A stretch of DNA of 64,000 bases from Haliotis asinina (Eukaryota > Mollusca > Gastropoda > Lepetellida > Haliotidae): assembly GCF_037392515.1 (NCBI RefSeq), contig NC_090283.1, positions 24,678,249 to 24,742,248 of the forward strand, in the 5' to 3' direction. Shown here piece by piece: positions 36,395 through 48,670 of the stretch. The notes beneath the pieces were generated by a model. The model ran no database searches. It was not told the origin of the DNA and saw only the letters and a program-made list of their open reading frames with translations. The stretch's first letter is position 1; each line of letters starts with the position of its first letter. The position numbers and the translations under genes are program-made.

Positions 36395-38367
36395 CTCAAA
36401 GCTTTGAGTATAAATACATAAACAACATAAACATATAAATAAAATATGCATGGTTTCAAAACTAAAAGTCCCTGTTAATTTTAAATGTTCAGGTTTCTGT
36501 AATAGTTGTACTCAAGTCATTTCATCAATAATTATTATAAGCCTTGAGAACATTGAAACTTCTAATCAATCACCAGTGACAGCCCTTCCTTTAATCCAGT
36601 CCGAATTCACACTTCTGTAGCCAAGAAATCTACCTCACTGATTTGACTTAACACACATTATTCTCACAAACTGGTGAGTATATTTACATCTTTTGAAAAA
36701 AGGGTAAATAACTTCAAAAGTACAAAGATTATTGTTACCAGATAAATAAAAAAAGACATTTTCATAAAAATATTTTAATGTCAATTGTCATCCCAAATGG
36801 TGCTATCATATCAATAACTTCTAAACAAAGTTTAAGCAAAGCCAAAAGGCTTCATTTAATTCCAACTAAAGTCAAATGACCTTTCCTGACAAACCTGGCA
36901 ACAGAACAGAAACCTTTCAGAAATCAAAGCGTTTGTACTAGAAAGGATCATAAAAAAAAACAAAATTAAAAGAGATCACATATTTGCATCCTTAAGTTAA
37001 TTACATCTTCACAAAGGAATCGCAACATAATCAACCCTTGTAACGACAAAGCCACTTGTCTGAACTTCACAAAAAAGCAAAACTGGCCAGATAACAAAAG
37101 TGCCGAGGAATCAATAGTTATGCTTAGACAAACCTTCAGCATGTTGAATGGCGACTGTTCCATGTCAAAATGACATGAATGCAAATATTCCTCCATACCA
37201 AACCAATATCTTGCGATCACTGACAACATAAAGATCACACGAATAAATCTGAGCTTGTTTCAATCCCTGGACTTCCTTGAAATGCAAGTGAAGTAATATG
37301 ACTGATTAATGTATCGCTACGAGGGCGTGATGGTTTGAGAGTATGCTGTAACAACCCCAAAAGGGAATGCATTAAATATATATTTATGTCCCACTGCCTA
37401 CAGCCGAATACTCAGACCTTTATGTTAATAGCTTTAGCAGAACCAGATTTTCATAGATACCACTTTGATCACGTTTATCAAGTAGTATGTAATGTAAATA
37501 TACCCTTTTTGATATCATTTTATATAGATTCAAACTGATTTGAACATGTGTGTCAAAGAGAAAGATGAGTTTTGACGCCCTTGAATTTTTTTAATCTTTG
37601 TAAATCTTCAATTTGTAACGTCATGGTTATTAAAAGGACGACCTGACCTGCATTCTAAACTTTAAACGGCTTACTGCTCTTGCACCCAACTTCCTGAGAA
37701 AATAATGGTTATCAAAAACATAGGCCCATAACTCATATTTTTAAAATTTTGGTATCAATGGCACAAGTTCCTTGAAATCTGAAATAGGAAATAAAATGTA
37801 AGCCAGTGAGAAAAGACTGAAATCCCCTTCCCAACTTGCAATCCTGACATTTTCATCACAGCTGTACTAGTGAGTGAGTGAGTAAAATGCTAGTCATCAG
37901 AGAAGACAGCTAATGAAATTACTTTCTCACTGTCATCAGATGAAATGAACGAAATAAGATGACTTAAACGAGTCTATGAATCAGGTTTCCACAGTCAACC
38001 ATAAGTTTCAGGATAACAGTATATGAGTTTGCTGGTGGTTTCGTCCTCCACCTATAACCTGGTTCCAGTCTCGAAATCATCATCGAAATGAACCCACTGA
38101 CTGTTGTAATTACTAACTACTTATTAGTATCATTAACTAATAATGAGATCTAAATTATATTTTAGCAGCCAAGAGTTGGTCTTAATGCTTGAATCAGACA
38201 CATGCTTGAATTCAGACAATTACATTGCCAAATTATTCATTCCCTTCATTTTTTAAGTCAGAAAGTGCCAAATGCATCTCTAACCTGAAGGTCCTACATC
38301 ACAACAGTTGCCATGAACTTTCTGGTGAAGGCAGAGCAAAGAAATTAAGTGTTGACAATGAGTAAAC
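36395..38367. other. No gene seen
   Basis: About 2 kb of AT-rich sequence without recognised exons or clear repeats. Confidence 0.45.
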
Positions 38368-38515
38368 AATTGAGTGAATACAATTTTACGCCACTTTAGC
38401 AATATTCCAACAATATCACAACATGGGACACCGGAAAAGGGTTTCACGCATTGTATGATTTTGAGAATAAACCCAGGATCTTCAGTGTGACAAACCACTA
38501 GGTGGTTCATTATCA
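38368..38515 (-). mobile_element. SINE-1 copy, head degraded
   Basis: TTTTACGCCACTTTAGCAAT, ATTCCAACAATATCACAAC, GGTTTCACGCATTGTA; the A-box end is rearranged. Confidence 0.75.
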
Positions 38516-38743
38516 GTCACTCAAGAAAAAAAGGGCCATGTCATGCATTCATATCTAATACTCACTGCTACAAATCCTTTAAATATGATGGTATGCAATA
38601 CTGGCATTCAACATTGTGATTACAATTACAAATAACAAATACCTATCTTATAAAAGAACCACCGCATATATGACAAGAACTAGAATAAAGCAATAGTGAC
38701 CCAGTGTCCTTATCAGTACTAACCATGTATACAACAACTAACA

Positions 38744-39015
38744 GGAGTGAGTGAGTGAGTGAGTGAGTTTAGTTTTACACTGCACTCAGCAATATTCCAG
38801 ATATATGGCGGCAGTCTGTAAATAATCGAGTCTGGACCAGACAATCCAGTGATCAACAACATGAGCATCGATCTGCACAACTGGGAATCGATGACACGTG
38901 CCAACCAACTCAGCAAGCCTGACCACCTGATCCCGTTAGTTGCCTCTTACGACAAGCATAGTCGCCTTTATGGCAAGCATGGGTTGCTGAAGGCCTATTC
39001 TACCCCGGGACCTTC
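38744..39015 (-). mobile_element. SINE-2, full length with target duplication
   Basis: Complete from the GAGTGAGTGAGTGAGTGAG end to CCCCGGGACCTTC. Flanked by identical ACAACTAACA at 38734-38743 and 39016-39025, which fixes both ends of the element. Confidence 0.93.
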
Positions 39016-39025
39016 ACAACTAACA

Positions 39026-40314
39026 TGAAAAATAAGCAGATCATAAAGACATGTCAAAAACAGCTAACCTAAAATTAATACTCTAAACATAAATATATTG
39101 GAACGCAAGCTGAACATGTTGTAGCTTATGCTTTGCTTAACAAACTATCATATGAAGCAGCTCCCTACTGTACAGTATGTAGGACATATGTCCTCCTCAT
39201 CAGTCATCTCCATCAAAGATTTATCCACGATAATGAAATAAGCACCCCTGCAGGCAAATGGGGAAAAAATGTTATTTTGTACAAATTCAGAGTTAAGAAA
39301 AGTTCTTTAACCTAAAGAATTTTATAGATATAGAGCTACAGATGACATTCCGGGTCACTAAGTAATGTACTCACTCGTGTTAACCTAATTTGGGTATCCT
39401 AATTTTCTTTTGAGTTGCTAAATAAATTATACCCACCTCAATCAAACTCAACTGGGTATTTTGCCATTTTCCATTAATTTTAAAGAGACAATAAGGTTTA
39501 AATTTTGGTTTATGTGGTTGTTATTTATCTCATAATGATAAGAACGACTGCAAGTTGCCAAAGCAGTTATAAAACTTCAAGTGTACTTGAATGCAACAGA
39601 CTTAATAGGGATTGAGCTTTCACACAAATACTCAGTTTATCATGTTAATCTGTACCTCTCAGGAATGTTGAACAAGGTATTCAATGCAATAATGAATACC
39701 ACAAACCTATACAAAAAAACATTTTCCCAATTAGCGGTTATATAAGTAGTGATAAACTAGTAATCCCTTGAGCTACAAAGTAGTTAAAGTGTAACTTATC
39801 AATATTAACTTGAATTTGGAAAATCTTTAATTTCAGTTTCTAAATTTTTATTGACATCAGCTGGAGACTTGGGGGCAAAGATCAGCCTCTGAACAGATCC
39901 AGGTAATTCTGGTCCAACACAATGACAGCTAGGACTTTGCCAGACTTACAAAGTATTGTGCATTTGAAATATATGACCTAGCACCACTCTGAGTATTTCA
40001 GTGTGTTGGCTGAATGTGGGAGAATTTAAATCCTGAAGTCAAAGAAGCTGCCAGGTTCAAAACTTTGTCATAGACAGGTCATGTGAGCTGCAGAACTCTG
40101 TTTTTCACATTCATTTATCAGCCTTCAGATTTTGGTACTATTTCTTGATGAACAAAAGATCTGTTAATAACATATTTTGTCAGTCAATGCTCACCTCATT
40201 TGTTTCAAACATTTTTTGTTACGCCATCAATAAGTAATGGCAATCCACTGACCTCTATCAAATTGTCGAAACTAATATTCTAGGATATAGTGGGAACAGA
40301 TAAACCAACTTATC
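39026..40314. other. No gene seen
   Basis: Unique AT-rich sequence. Confidence 0.45.
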
Positions 40315-40319
40315 CACAT

Positions 40320-40550
40320 CAGGGGTGGAAATAACCCATTGCCCGACATACTTGTCAAGTGTGTTTTTTCTGTCGGGCAAGCTAATTTGTATATCATGCT
40401 CTACCTGTGTGCAGTGGACTTTCCATTGTTAATTATGTGGTTTATTTAAACAATCAACAAGGAAATCGGCTAACTAAAGTCGAAAAATTATCAGGGCAAG
40501 TGCCACTGTACCGGTGTACATTAGCAATTCAAGAATTATTTCCATCCCTG
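40320..40550. mobile_element. Short TIR element (CAGGGGTGGAAATAA)
   Basis: About 230 bases with ends CAGGGGTGGAAATAA / TTATTTCCATCCCTG (14 of 15 inverted match). The direct repeat CACATCA lies at 40315-40321 and 40551-40557, overlapping the first bases of the left end. Inside is a hairpin-like TTGCCCGACA...TGTCGGGCAA. CAGGGGTG ends recall hAT-type elements, but the exact duplication length is uncertain. Confidence 0.72.
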
Positions 40551-40557
40551 CACATCA

Positions 40558-43225
40558 AGTCAATGAACCTCCAAATATATCAATTCATGAAGACACCTCT
40601 AAGATGAATCAATTTCTACCTGGATGGCTGGCACTGTTGTAATAACCAGCTAATCAAGTGCCTCTGTCAAGTCATATGGCAAATGTTGTGATGATTGAAA
40701 GTTCAATAATTAAGTGGAAAAAATGTTACCCAATATTAAAAACATACATGTTAACATGCTACATAATCTTTACATTAGTCATGGACCCAAAGGGCAGGAT
40801 GTAGGAAGATTTGGGAAGATCAATTAAGACTGCAATAGATAATTCATTATTGCAATCTTCGTTAATTCAAATTAACTAGAATGAATCATAATGCAACTAT
40901 GAAATACAGTTACAGTTTATGATTTCATTCTTGTTGAAAACTTCCTGATCAAACACTTATGACAGTATTGACACAATTACAATGAACAGAATCAACAACC
41001 AGTGAATGAATTGAATATGACTCACTGGTTATATTACATGATACACTTACTACACATGATTCTGTACAGCAGATCTATCATTGCCAGTTTAACATAATAA
41101 TGTAATGTATATTTCAACAAATGTATTAACCTATAAGTGTTAACTTGGCAGTTTCAACTTTTTTTGTTAACGACTGAAAGAACTAAAAAAATGTGTTCTA
41201 ACGCTGATAGTATCAGACTAAACACAGGATTTGTGGGAAATATTTGTGTTCATGCCACGCTTTGCGGTTTTCTACTTCTACATAAATTTAACAGCCTGAG
41301 GAAAAAACATGAGCAAACTTCCAAAAGTATCAGGTTAGTATGCAACCCATACTGGAGTTTGAATCTGCATGTGGAAGTTCCTGTAAACATGTTCATCACA
41401 GTACAAGCAAATCCCCATATACTTGAACACCAGGAAGATCGGACAGTCACTGACTGACGTAAAGTTTTTCCAATACAAAAACTGTTGCACAGATACTCAA
41501 AATCACTGTCATCTAACTCACAGTGTGTGTTCCAGTATGGTCAACTTCTAAGATGAACTGTCAATTCCACCCACGATTAAAGAGTCACGAACAGCAATGA
41601 ATATCAGTTAGTGTGCATCTTCATATAAAATGACCTATAAATGTCATGCACACTTAGAAAAGAATAACTAAACGTGCCATTTGAAACCGAGCACGACAAT
41701 ATAAACATGCTGGCAAAGAATGGTAAAACAAGGAGTTTTTTTTAATCCTGTCAAACCATAAACTTAGTTTGGACGACCAAGTTCCGTATACTTCTCGGCC
41801 CAGTAAGTTCATTCTTCGTCGATCTTTTTCAATAATCCTTTCTATCAATAGGATATCTCATTACAGCATGAACAAAATACAAAAGTGAAATATTTCTGAA
41901 GACAAAATATGGTAAGCAATCGAACAATCTCATTTTTATCCTACCCTTTGTAAGACTCCGGTCTATTCGGCCATCTTTGTAAAGTAGTGCTGTCCGTGTA
42001 GTAATAACAAGAAATATTTTGCGATAAAGTTATCCTAACATTACTCAATAAAGCAATTTACACCGCCTTTACGTAAACATATATACCATGTCAGTATTTC
42101 CATATATACATTATGTACATACGTGTCAAAATGGACTAAATATCAAGTGGCGTTCACAGGACTATTTGTCGTCGGACATATTTACAAGCACCTGTGCTTC
42201 GCCGGTACTTTTCGAAGAGCAGACAACTCGTGTTGATCCAACGTCATCGGTTCGTCTTCATCGCTTTAGTCTACATCTTAAGTTCAAACCAACAAATTGT
42301 AAGTTTAGATTTAACACGAAAATGTTTTTACTTATTTATATACCTTCCTCAAATATCAAACATGTTCGAAATAAATTTGCAACGAAACTGATCACAGATA
42401 GTATATATATTCTAAACGTAACTAGATCTAAAACACAAGTCCTTCTGACTAGTCAAAAACAAAACAGAAAGAAATACATTTTACGACTTGGAAAATGCGA
42501 CACAGATCGGAATTCATTACCGTCAAACAAACACAGCCAAGGTGTGATATGCATTGACCGGCAATATACGTTACACAAGAGCCACAATTAGCTGTTTATA
42601 GAGAACCCCCGCTAATTAACATGCCGACACGACCGGTCTCATGCAATTAGGGTGTGTTTATAAACACAGCGTGCATATTATGTAAACAGTAGGTCCGTTT
42701 CACGCATGGCATTGCAATTATTTGAGGTTTCTTCGACACGTGGTTGTCAGTGAAATGCCCACTCTTAGGAAGTCATTACTCAATAACCTGGAGCGATAAC
42801 TCTCCTTCATACAAATGTCATATTTACTGCATTTTGGGAGCAGTAGCTATGTGTCTGAAATAATGGGAGAAACCCATGGCAGCGAACGTGCGCCAAATAG
42901 CATTCGGATTCGTTCGGGTGCGAACCTTTTCGAGATAAAAAGTTCAATAGGTATGTGCGAATGTGCACTTTCGCGATTTGGTAAGGTGTGTTCTGATTGG
43001 TCAATCTCAAAGGTTACCTAACGCGACCTCCCATAAGGTTTTGTTAGACTCAGTGGTGGAGTGTAACGAAAAGTACCGAGGATAAGTTTACTTAGACTGT
43101 TTTCACGATGAACGTTTTTTCAGTAAAATATGTTCATTTCAGAGATTAGCTGTTAGTCTACCCATGGCAGTGACTTCAAATCTTGGCCCACCTTGGTTCG
43201 AGGTTTGTGGAACTACTGAACAAGA
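40558..43225. other. No gene seen; possible promoter-like sequence near 42.6-43.0 kb
   Basis: Mostly AT-rich. Around 42850-43030 CpG dinucleotides become more frequent and an inverted CCAAT box (GATTGGTCAATC) occurs near 42997. No exon could be assigned. Confidence 0.35.
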
Positions 43226-43354
43226 TCACGCCGAAGACCCGGGTTCGATTCCCCACATGGGTACAATGAGTGAAGCCCATTTTCTGGTGTCCCCCGCCGT
43301 GATATTGCTGGAATAGTGCTAAAAGCGGCGTAAAATTAAACTCACTCACTCACT
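43226..43354 (+). mobile_element. SINE-1, 5' truncated, well preserved
   Basis: CCCGGGTTCGATTCCCCACA, TGAAGCCCATTTTCTGGTGT, GCCGTGATATTGCTGGAATA, TCACTCACTCACTG. Confidence 0.92.
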
Positions 43355-43497
43355 GAACAAGAGTTGTATTTGAACACGTAATTATTATTCTTTCTCTAAA
43401 TGTGTCGATAAAATATCATAATTGCCATTATTTGATTGTTCGTAATAGGTTTCGGAGCAACAGAGGGGACGTATAAGTATCGTTTTTGTTTGTTGTT

Positions 43498-43537
43498 GTT
43501 TAATGTAGCATTGAAGCTATATGGTGATGGTCTGTGA
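43498..43537 (-). mobile_element. SINE-2, left part of an interrupted copy
   Basis: TTTAATGTAGCATTGAAGC, TATATGGTGATGGTCTGTGA; resumes at 43644. Confidence 0.7.
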
Positions 43538-43643
43538 GCCAGTTTTATGCAGCGATATTCCAGCAATACCATCAGGACACAAGAAATTTGATGGGCTTCA
43601 AACGTTGTCCTGTAAAGGGAATCGAACCCGGGACATCGGCGTG
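43538..43643 (-). mobile_element. SINE-1 fragment inserted in a SINE-2
   Basis: CAGCGATATTCCAGCAATAC, GGGCTTCAAACGTTGTCC, GGGAATCGAACCCGGG. Flanked by TCTGTGA (43531-43537) and TATGTGA (43644-43650). Confidence 0.75.
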
Positions 43644-43686
43644 TATGTGAATAATCGAGTTTGGAACAGATGATCCAGTGATGACT
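43644..43686 (-). mobile_element. SINE-2, right part of the interrupted copy
   Basis: TGAATAATCGAGTTTGGAAC, GATGATCCAGTGATGAC continue the SINE-2 from 43537. Confidence 0.7.
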
Positions 43687-44443
43687 TTACGTGGATAGAA
43701 ATTACAGGCTCGGAGACGGGCATTTATATATGTGGTCAGAACGCTAAACAAATGCCTTCGAATGTTTTATAAGCAGTTGGATATTGACCTTTTCAAAACT
43801 TTCGCCATGTTGAATCGAAAGCGAGGCATGGAGTGCTGAACTCCATAAGTAAAGTGAGTGACCGCTGCGTACTGTGATTTTTAGACTAACGCCCATTCTC
43901 TGAATATGTATAATTTTGATAGCAATTTCATTTAAAATTGCAAAGGAGCCTCAGAGAGTTGAGACATTCCTGAACCTGAGGAAATGCACATTTGCTTCGT
44001 TTATATTTAGCATTGCAGAAGGGCTAGACAGTAAGGAGAATAATCTGGTTCAGGACCACGAGACAGCCTATATGCTGGGTTTCTCCACTTTCCAGCATGG
44101 TAATATCTCAATGAATTTCAGCCATAACATCATGTCTGGTCTGTCATACAGACCCCGAAGCAAACATACCCAACGTGTCCCATGCAAGTCTAGAATAATA
44201 AAATCCAATGTTGAGGCGAAACGTTCTCTCGGTCCACTTGAACTGGTGTTAGGAACCCGGAAGTGAATAGAACAAGCGTCTTTTCTGATATGTATTTCCG
44301 ATATAGATAAACACACGCCGACAAGGTTACGATAATTTACTTCAATGACATTAATCACGGATCCCAGTTCAGATGCGACACGAACCACTTCCGTGTATTG
44401 TTCCTGTTGGTGAGCTCGACATCGCCATTTTTGTTTCACAGGG

Positions 44444-44560
44444 AAGGAGGGTAGTCTAGTGGTTAAAGTGTTCGCCCGTCATGCTGAAGATCCGGGTTCG
44501 ATTTCCCACATGGGTACAGTGTGAGAAGCCCATTTTTGTGAAACTAAACTCACTCACTCG
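44444..44560 (+). mobile_element. SINE-1, internally deleted
   Basis: GGGTAGTCTAGTGGTTAAAG, ATCCGGGTTCGATTTCCC, then a jump from CCCATTTTTGTG straight to AAACTAAACTCACTCACTC. Confidence 0.9.
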
Positions 44561-45065
44561 GAGACTTAAAAAGAAGCAAAAGAAATATTCGATTTCGCAG
44601 ATGTTGAATTTGAAGTGCCGTAAAATATAGCATTGAAAAGCAAACCAGGTGATATAAGTTATCTCCCTTGAAAAGTGCTTTGGCGAAAACGACGGCAGTA
44701 TTACATATAAGAATGACAACGCCTAGTAAAATCAGTTTGATTGTGTATGATCTGATTGTTCGATCTTGGCCAAAAAGGAAAAAAATATCACTCTGCATCT
44801 CAATATGAAAAAGACTGGTTTATCGGTTGAAGATGCGAGGCGTAACCTTTATTACGCCATTGTTTGGGTACATTTACGTGAATCTGTTGAAAGTGTATGC
44901 TCTAGCTGCATGTTTTAGAAATAAATCCAGTTACAATTAGACATTTAGATTCCAAACAAAGAGATTAAAGAACACATTATTTGGGTGACCTTTGTGTATA
45001 GTGTTTTATTTCGTGAACATAGAACATAGGTTAATGAGAATAAGTTTTACACACGACCTTTGTGT

Positions 45066-45067
<2 letters not shown>

Positions 45068-45105
<38 letters not shown>
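45068..45105. repeat. (CA)n microsatellite
   Basis: About 18 perfect CA units, directly before a SINE-1 head. Confidence 0.97.
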
Positions 45106-45106
<1 letters not shown>

Positions 45107-45222
45107 GAGAAGTCTAGTGGTTAAAGCGTTCGGCTGTTACGCTGGTTCGATTTCACTGACATTGTGTGAAGCCCATCTCTGGTGACCCAATGCGTTATTG
45201 CTGGAATCTTCTTAAACAACAG
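45106..45222 (+). mobile_element. SINE-1 copy
   Basis: AAGTCTAGTGGTTAAAGCGT, GCTGGTTCGATTTCAC, GTGTGAAGCCCATCTCTGGT. Confidence 0.82.
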
Positions 45223-45492
45223 CGCATGCGTGCCTGTGTCCAACCTGAAAATAATCCGAATTTCTATCGCAGGTAAATAAAGTCCAAGCAATGTCTAGCC
45301 TATTTTGAGTTTTTGGTTTTTGATGGATGGACGGGATGACGACTACCATGGCGATGACCATTATTAAGCCTCATCTGGTGCTGCAGGCTCTAATGGGAAT
45401 ATTGTCACGCGATGTGGCGTGTATGTGTAAGAGAATGCCATAAACACGGACGGGCACTTGTTTACGACATTTCCCCAGACGTAATTGCTTCA

Positions 45493-46687
45493 AGGTCACA
45501 TGCAACCAAAAAATCAAACATAACTAAAACACAATTATCACTTACTCATGACATCTAATATACATTGCTGCTTGTTACAAAAACAAATAAACAAAATTAT
45601 AAGCGTACACTCGCGATTCAAAAGTGCAATATTTTGTACTTGGGCTTACTTCCCTCGAAACGAAGCCCTCGGGAGACCGAACCTGGTCATACCGGGTGGC
45701 TGTGCACTCAAGTGTAATGGCGGCTTCCGATTGGCTGTTTCATTTGCTGATATGCTGAGGTTCATTGTGTGTACAGAAAGATGATCAGTTTGATGGCCCT
45801 TTTATAAGTATGGCTAGTCACAAGAATAACATGGATAACAACTTCTTGTATTGTATTTGATGCATCGTTTCAGTATGGATTCATATACCGTTGTCAAACA
45901 AAATCATTTACACTAGAATAAGTTGTTATCCTTAGATAAATTTATATAGAGGTGTTGGGCTTTGTAAATACAACCTCTCTGAATTTGAGTTCGATCCAAT
46001 CAAAATTCATCTCAGCAGAGATGGTGAACTACTGCGTGACAGGAAAGTGTCATTCGTCCAAGTACAAAGCAGGACTTGAAAGAGTTTGCACCAGTTTCTG
46101 TCAAATCCAGTCATCCGAAAAAATGAATGTAGTTTGTTTGCAACCCACAGGCATAAAAACTTCTCATGTGTACAAATATCACACGTGCCTAACTACATAA
46201 TGTGGCAGAGACAGGACTCGGGTGCACGAGCCATAAATCAATTTATTTTCTTTATGACGAATAGTCTGATAGGTGTTAAGTTCAAATTGCATGTGGTCAA
46301 TGATTGAAGCTGTCTATTGTATATTGTCTTTTGCAGACAGACAGGCAGACATATAGGTGTCAATAAACCAGACATTGCTGCTTACTACAATCAACAAGTT
46401 TCTTTATGTAACGAGTAGATTATTTACTTGTTTGTGTACACAACCAAGATTAGACTACTGCTCACGACCTCATACTCCGAGCATGCATACTGTTTCAAGC
46501 TCCACGAACCTATTCACTGCGCATGCGTTATGGCCGCAGCGCAGAACAGCTGTTAAAACGGGCTTTTTTCCATCGCGTTTTTTCCAACTTCATAGCCTGA
46601 ATTGGCACTTTTCATGATTTGTTTCGGTAAGTGCATACCTAAAGGTATCAGAATCTGCAAAGTTGTGTTTTACGTTGCATGTGACCT
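45493..46687. mobile_element. TIR element AGGTCACATGCAAC, copy 2
   Basis: A 1195-bp element with ends AGGTCACATGCAAC / ACGTTGCATGTGACCT, flanked by TTCA at 45489-45492 and 46688-46691. Opposite in orientation to 26415-27706. Frames inside (for example 46357-46617) have no transposase features. Confidence 0.9.
45830..45940. repeat. Family C repeat inside the TIR element, copy 3
   Basis: ATGGATAACAACTTCTTG at one end and AAGTTGTTATCC at the other, with GCATCGTTTCAGTATGG-loop-ATACCGTTGTCAAAC between. Confidence 0.7.
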
Positions 46688-47022
46688 TTCACGTTTTGAT
46701 GAAAGGGATACAAAGGGATTGCTTGAATATTTGCTTAAACAATGAATGATCAAGTTGCTTGGTTTTTTAAAAGAAACCAAACTCGTGTATGTATGTCTGA
46801 AATAATACTAATGCGACGTGAAACTCAACTCACCTTTTATAATAAACCAAACCTCCAAACACAAACAAAATCTAATTTAAATAGTTAACACTGAATCTGT
46901 TTATTGCGTGTGTCACAACTTTTTCCTTTGAGTATATTTCAAGTGTGCATTCCAAACAACGAATGTACATAAGTGAATCGCCGCTCTGTAAAATGAAAGA
47001 ATCACTCCTTCACCTCCTGCAG

Positions 47023-47147
47023 GAGCGCTGAGGTAGACTTGTGGTTGAGGAGTGACCTCGTCAAGCCTGGGTTCGATTCAGGTAAATTGACAGGCGTCTC
47101 CTCCTTGTTATTGTTAAAAGGTATACTCACTCACTCATTCACTCACT
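47023..47147 (+). mobile_element. SINE-1, rearranged
   Basis: GAGGTAGACTTGTGGTTGAG, GCCTGGGTTCGATTCAGG, short body, tail ACTCACTCACTCATTCACTC. Confidence 0.75.
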
Positions 47148-47167
47148 ACATGTTGTTCCTTACATTT

Positions 47168-47337
47168 CAGAGATGGTGGGTAGTCTCGTGGTTGAGGTGT
47201 TCGCTCGTCACGCCGAAGGCCCACGTTCGATTCCCCACATGGGTATAATGTGTGAAGTCCATTTTCCATTTCTGGTGTCCCTCACCGTAATATTGCTTGT
47301 ATATTGCTAATGACGACGTACAACTAAACTCACTGAC
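47168..47337 (+). mobile_element. SINE-1, near full length
   Basis: GGTGGGTAGTCTCGTGGTTG, CACGTTCGATTCCCCACATG, GGTATAATGTGTGAAGTCC, AATATTGCTTGTATATTGC, AACTAAACTCACTGAC. Confidence 0.88.
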
Positions 47338-48047
47338 TATTTTTCTGGATAAGATAAGCACAACGAACATTTCAACACTGTAGCTGGGGCATGTATTTAA
47401 TTCATAGATAATACGCATCTACATCACTTCAAATATAATGAATAATCATGACAATAGTATATAACATGTAAAACGTATATAACAATCAACAGCAGTGTAA
47501 GCATCCACATTAAATTTTGTGTCGATGGCAGAAAAGATGTGACAATTTGATTGTGATGAGTATTATTTGCAGATCCCTTGAGGTGTGAAATGCCTATGTG
47601 GCTGAGTTTAGCCAAACTACAGTGCCCGTGGTAGGGAGACAGGAAACGTGAGAGGAGAGGAGAGATTAGAGCAGAAATGAGTAATGCAGTAATGCGAGTC
47701 TCACTACCACTATGAACAGAAGCAGGTAGGAGGGGGTCGTGAGGGCATGGAGATATCGGCTATGATAATTCCATAGGGGAGTTCAAGTAGGGAGGTACAC
47801 GGAATGTCCTGACATACATAACAATATCCAGCCCTTTCGCTGGATAAAAGCAAAAACATATCTTTGAGATGACCCCTTGTACCAATAGGCGGCGTAGGCA
47901 TTTCATGCTAGGTGCGTCAACGGTCCCCGTCATACCCAGCTGAGCATCCAAATTGTCATCTATAGTCTATGTAACATTATCAGCAGCTACTCGTATTTTT
48001 CAGTTTTGCCCGATTATACGAGTGAACATGCTCTTACTGGATATGCC
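47338..48047. other. No gene seen
   Basis: No exon recognised; 60-codon minus-strand frames near 47710-47951 lack domains. Confidence 0.45.
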
Positions 48048-48121
48048 CTAAAAGCATCCAAGTGAATGCTAAAAGCATCCAAGTGAATGCCCTGTTAGAA
48101 ACGAGAGAGAGAATGCCCTGT

Positions 48122-48178
<57 letters not shown>
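48048..48178. repeat. Tandem 21-bp duplication followed by (GA)n
   Basis: CTAAAAGCATCCAAGTGAAT is doubled (48048-48089), GAATGCCCTGTTAGA is doubled, and a GA run of more than 25 units follows from 48125. Confidence 0.95.
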
Positions 48179-48180
<2 letters not shown>

Positions 48181-48194
48181 TTAACCTTAACCTT

Positions 48195-48272
48195 AACAGC
48201 CTTTCTTTAACATTGCACTAAGGTTACCTTAGTGACTTATGACAGTCTTAGCGCCTTGTGGAAGGAAGCTCA
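48195..48272. repeat. Dispersed repeat (CACTAAGGTTACCTTAGTG)
   Basis: A palindromic CACTAAGGTTACCTTAGTG followed by ACTTATGACAGTCTTAGCG; relative of 7543-7655 and 21366-21480. Confidence 0.6.
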
Positions 48273-48475
48273 GATCAACAAATAGTCGGTTTTATAACCA
48301 TACACCTATTTGATGTAGGCATGAGACAAGTCACGAGGAAGGACAATCGTCACTGAAGTGTATTTACTTCTTCCCACTTGCTGTCGAATGCCCTAAAGTA
48401 TATACACATGTCACCCCACTCGGTTTTCACCGGTATCATTCTCATTGATTTCATTCGGGTCTAACAAGCTTTTTC

Positions 48476-48670
48476 AGTAGCACGATTCATCCGTAACTAC
48501 TCGTTCCTTTCCGTGTCCTACAAGAATGCCGGAATGACACGAGTAGTTACGAATGTAACACGATTGTCCCAGATCAGCACGAGTAGTCACGAATGGACTG
48601 ATTGTTGAACACTATTCGTAACATATCGTGTCATTCCGGCAACCCACGAAAAGAGGCGAGTAGTTACGAA
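48476..48670. repeat. Palindromic repeat cluster, likely FYVE-gene 3' UTR
   Basis: Four copies of a motif close to ATTCGTAACTACTCG, one on the plus strand (48488 area) and three as the complement CGAGTAGTTACGAAT (about 48540, 48580, 48657). Shared CATTCCGGC segments lie between them. The block starts about 70 bases past the FYVE stop codon, so a transcript would fold into a long hairpin. A related palindrome is at 57034-57110. Confidence 0.75.

Noticed and set aside
42830..43030. Promoter and first exon of NCK
   Set aside because: CpG enrichment and an inverted CCAAT box are suggestive, but no exon or TATA/initiator could be tied to NCK.
46357..46617. Plus-strand frame inside the second AGGTCACATGCAAC element
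   Set aside because: The corresponding frame is not evidently conserved in the other copy and shows no transposase motif.
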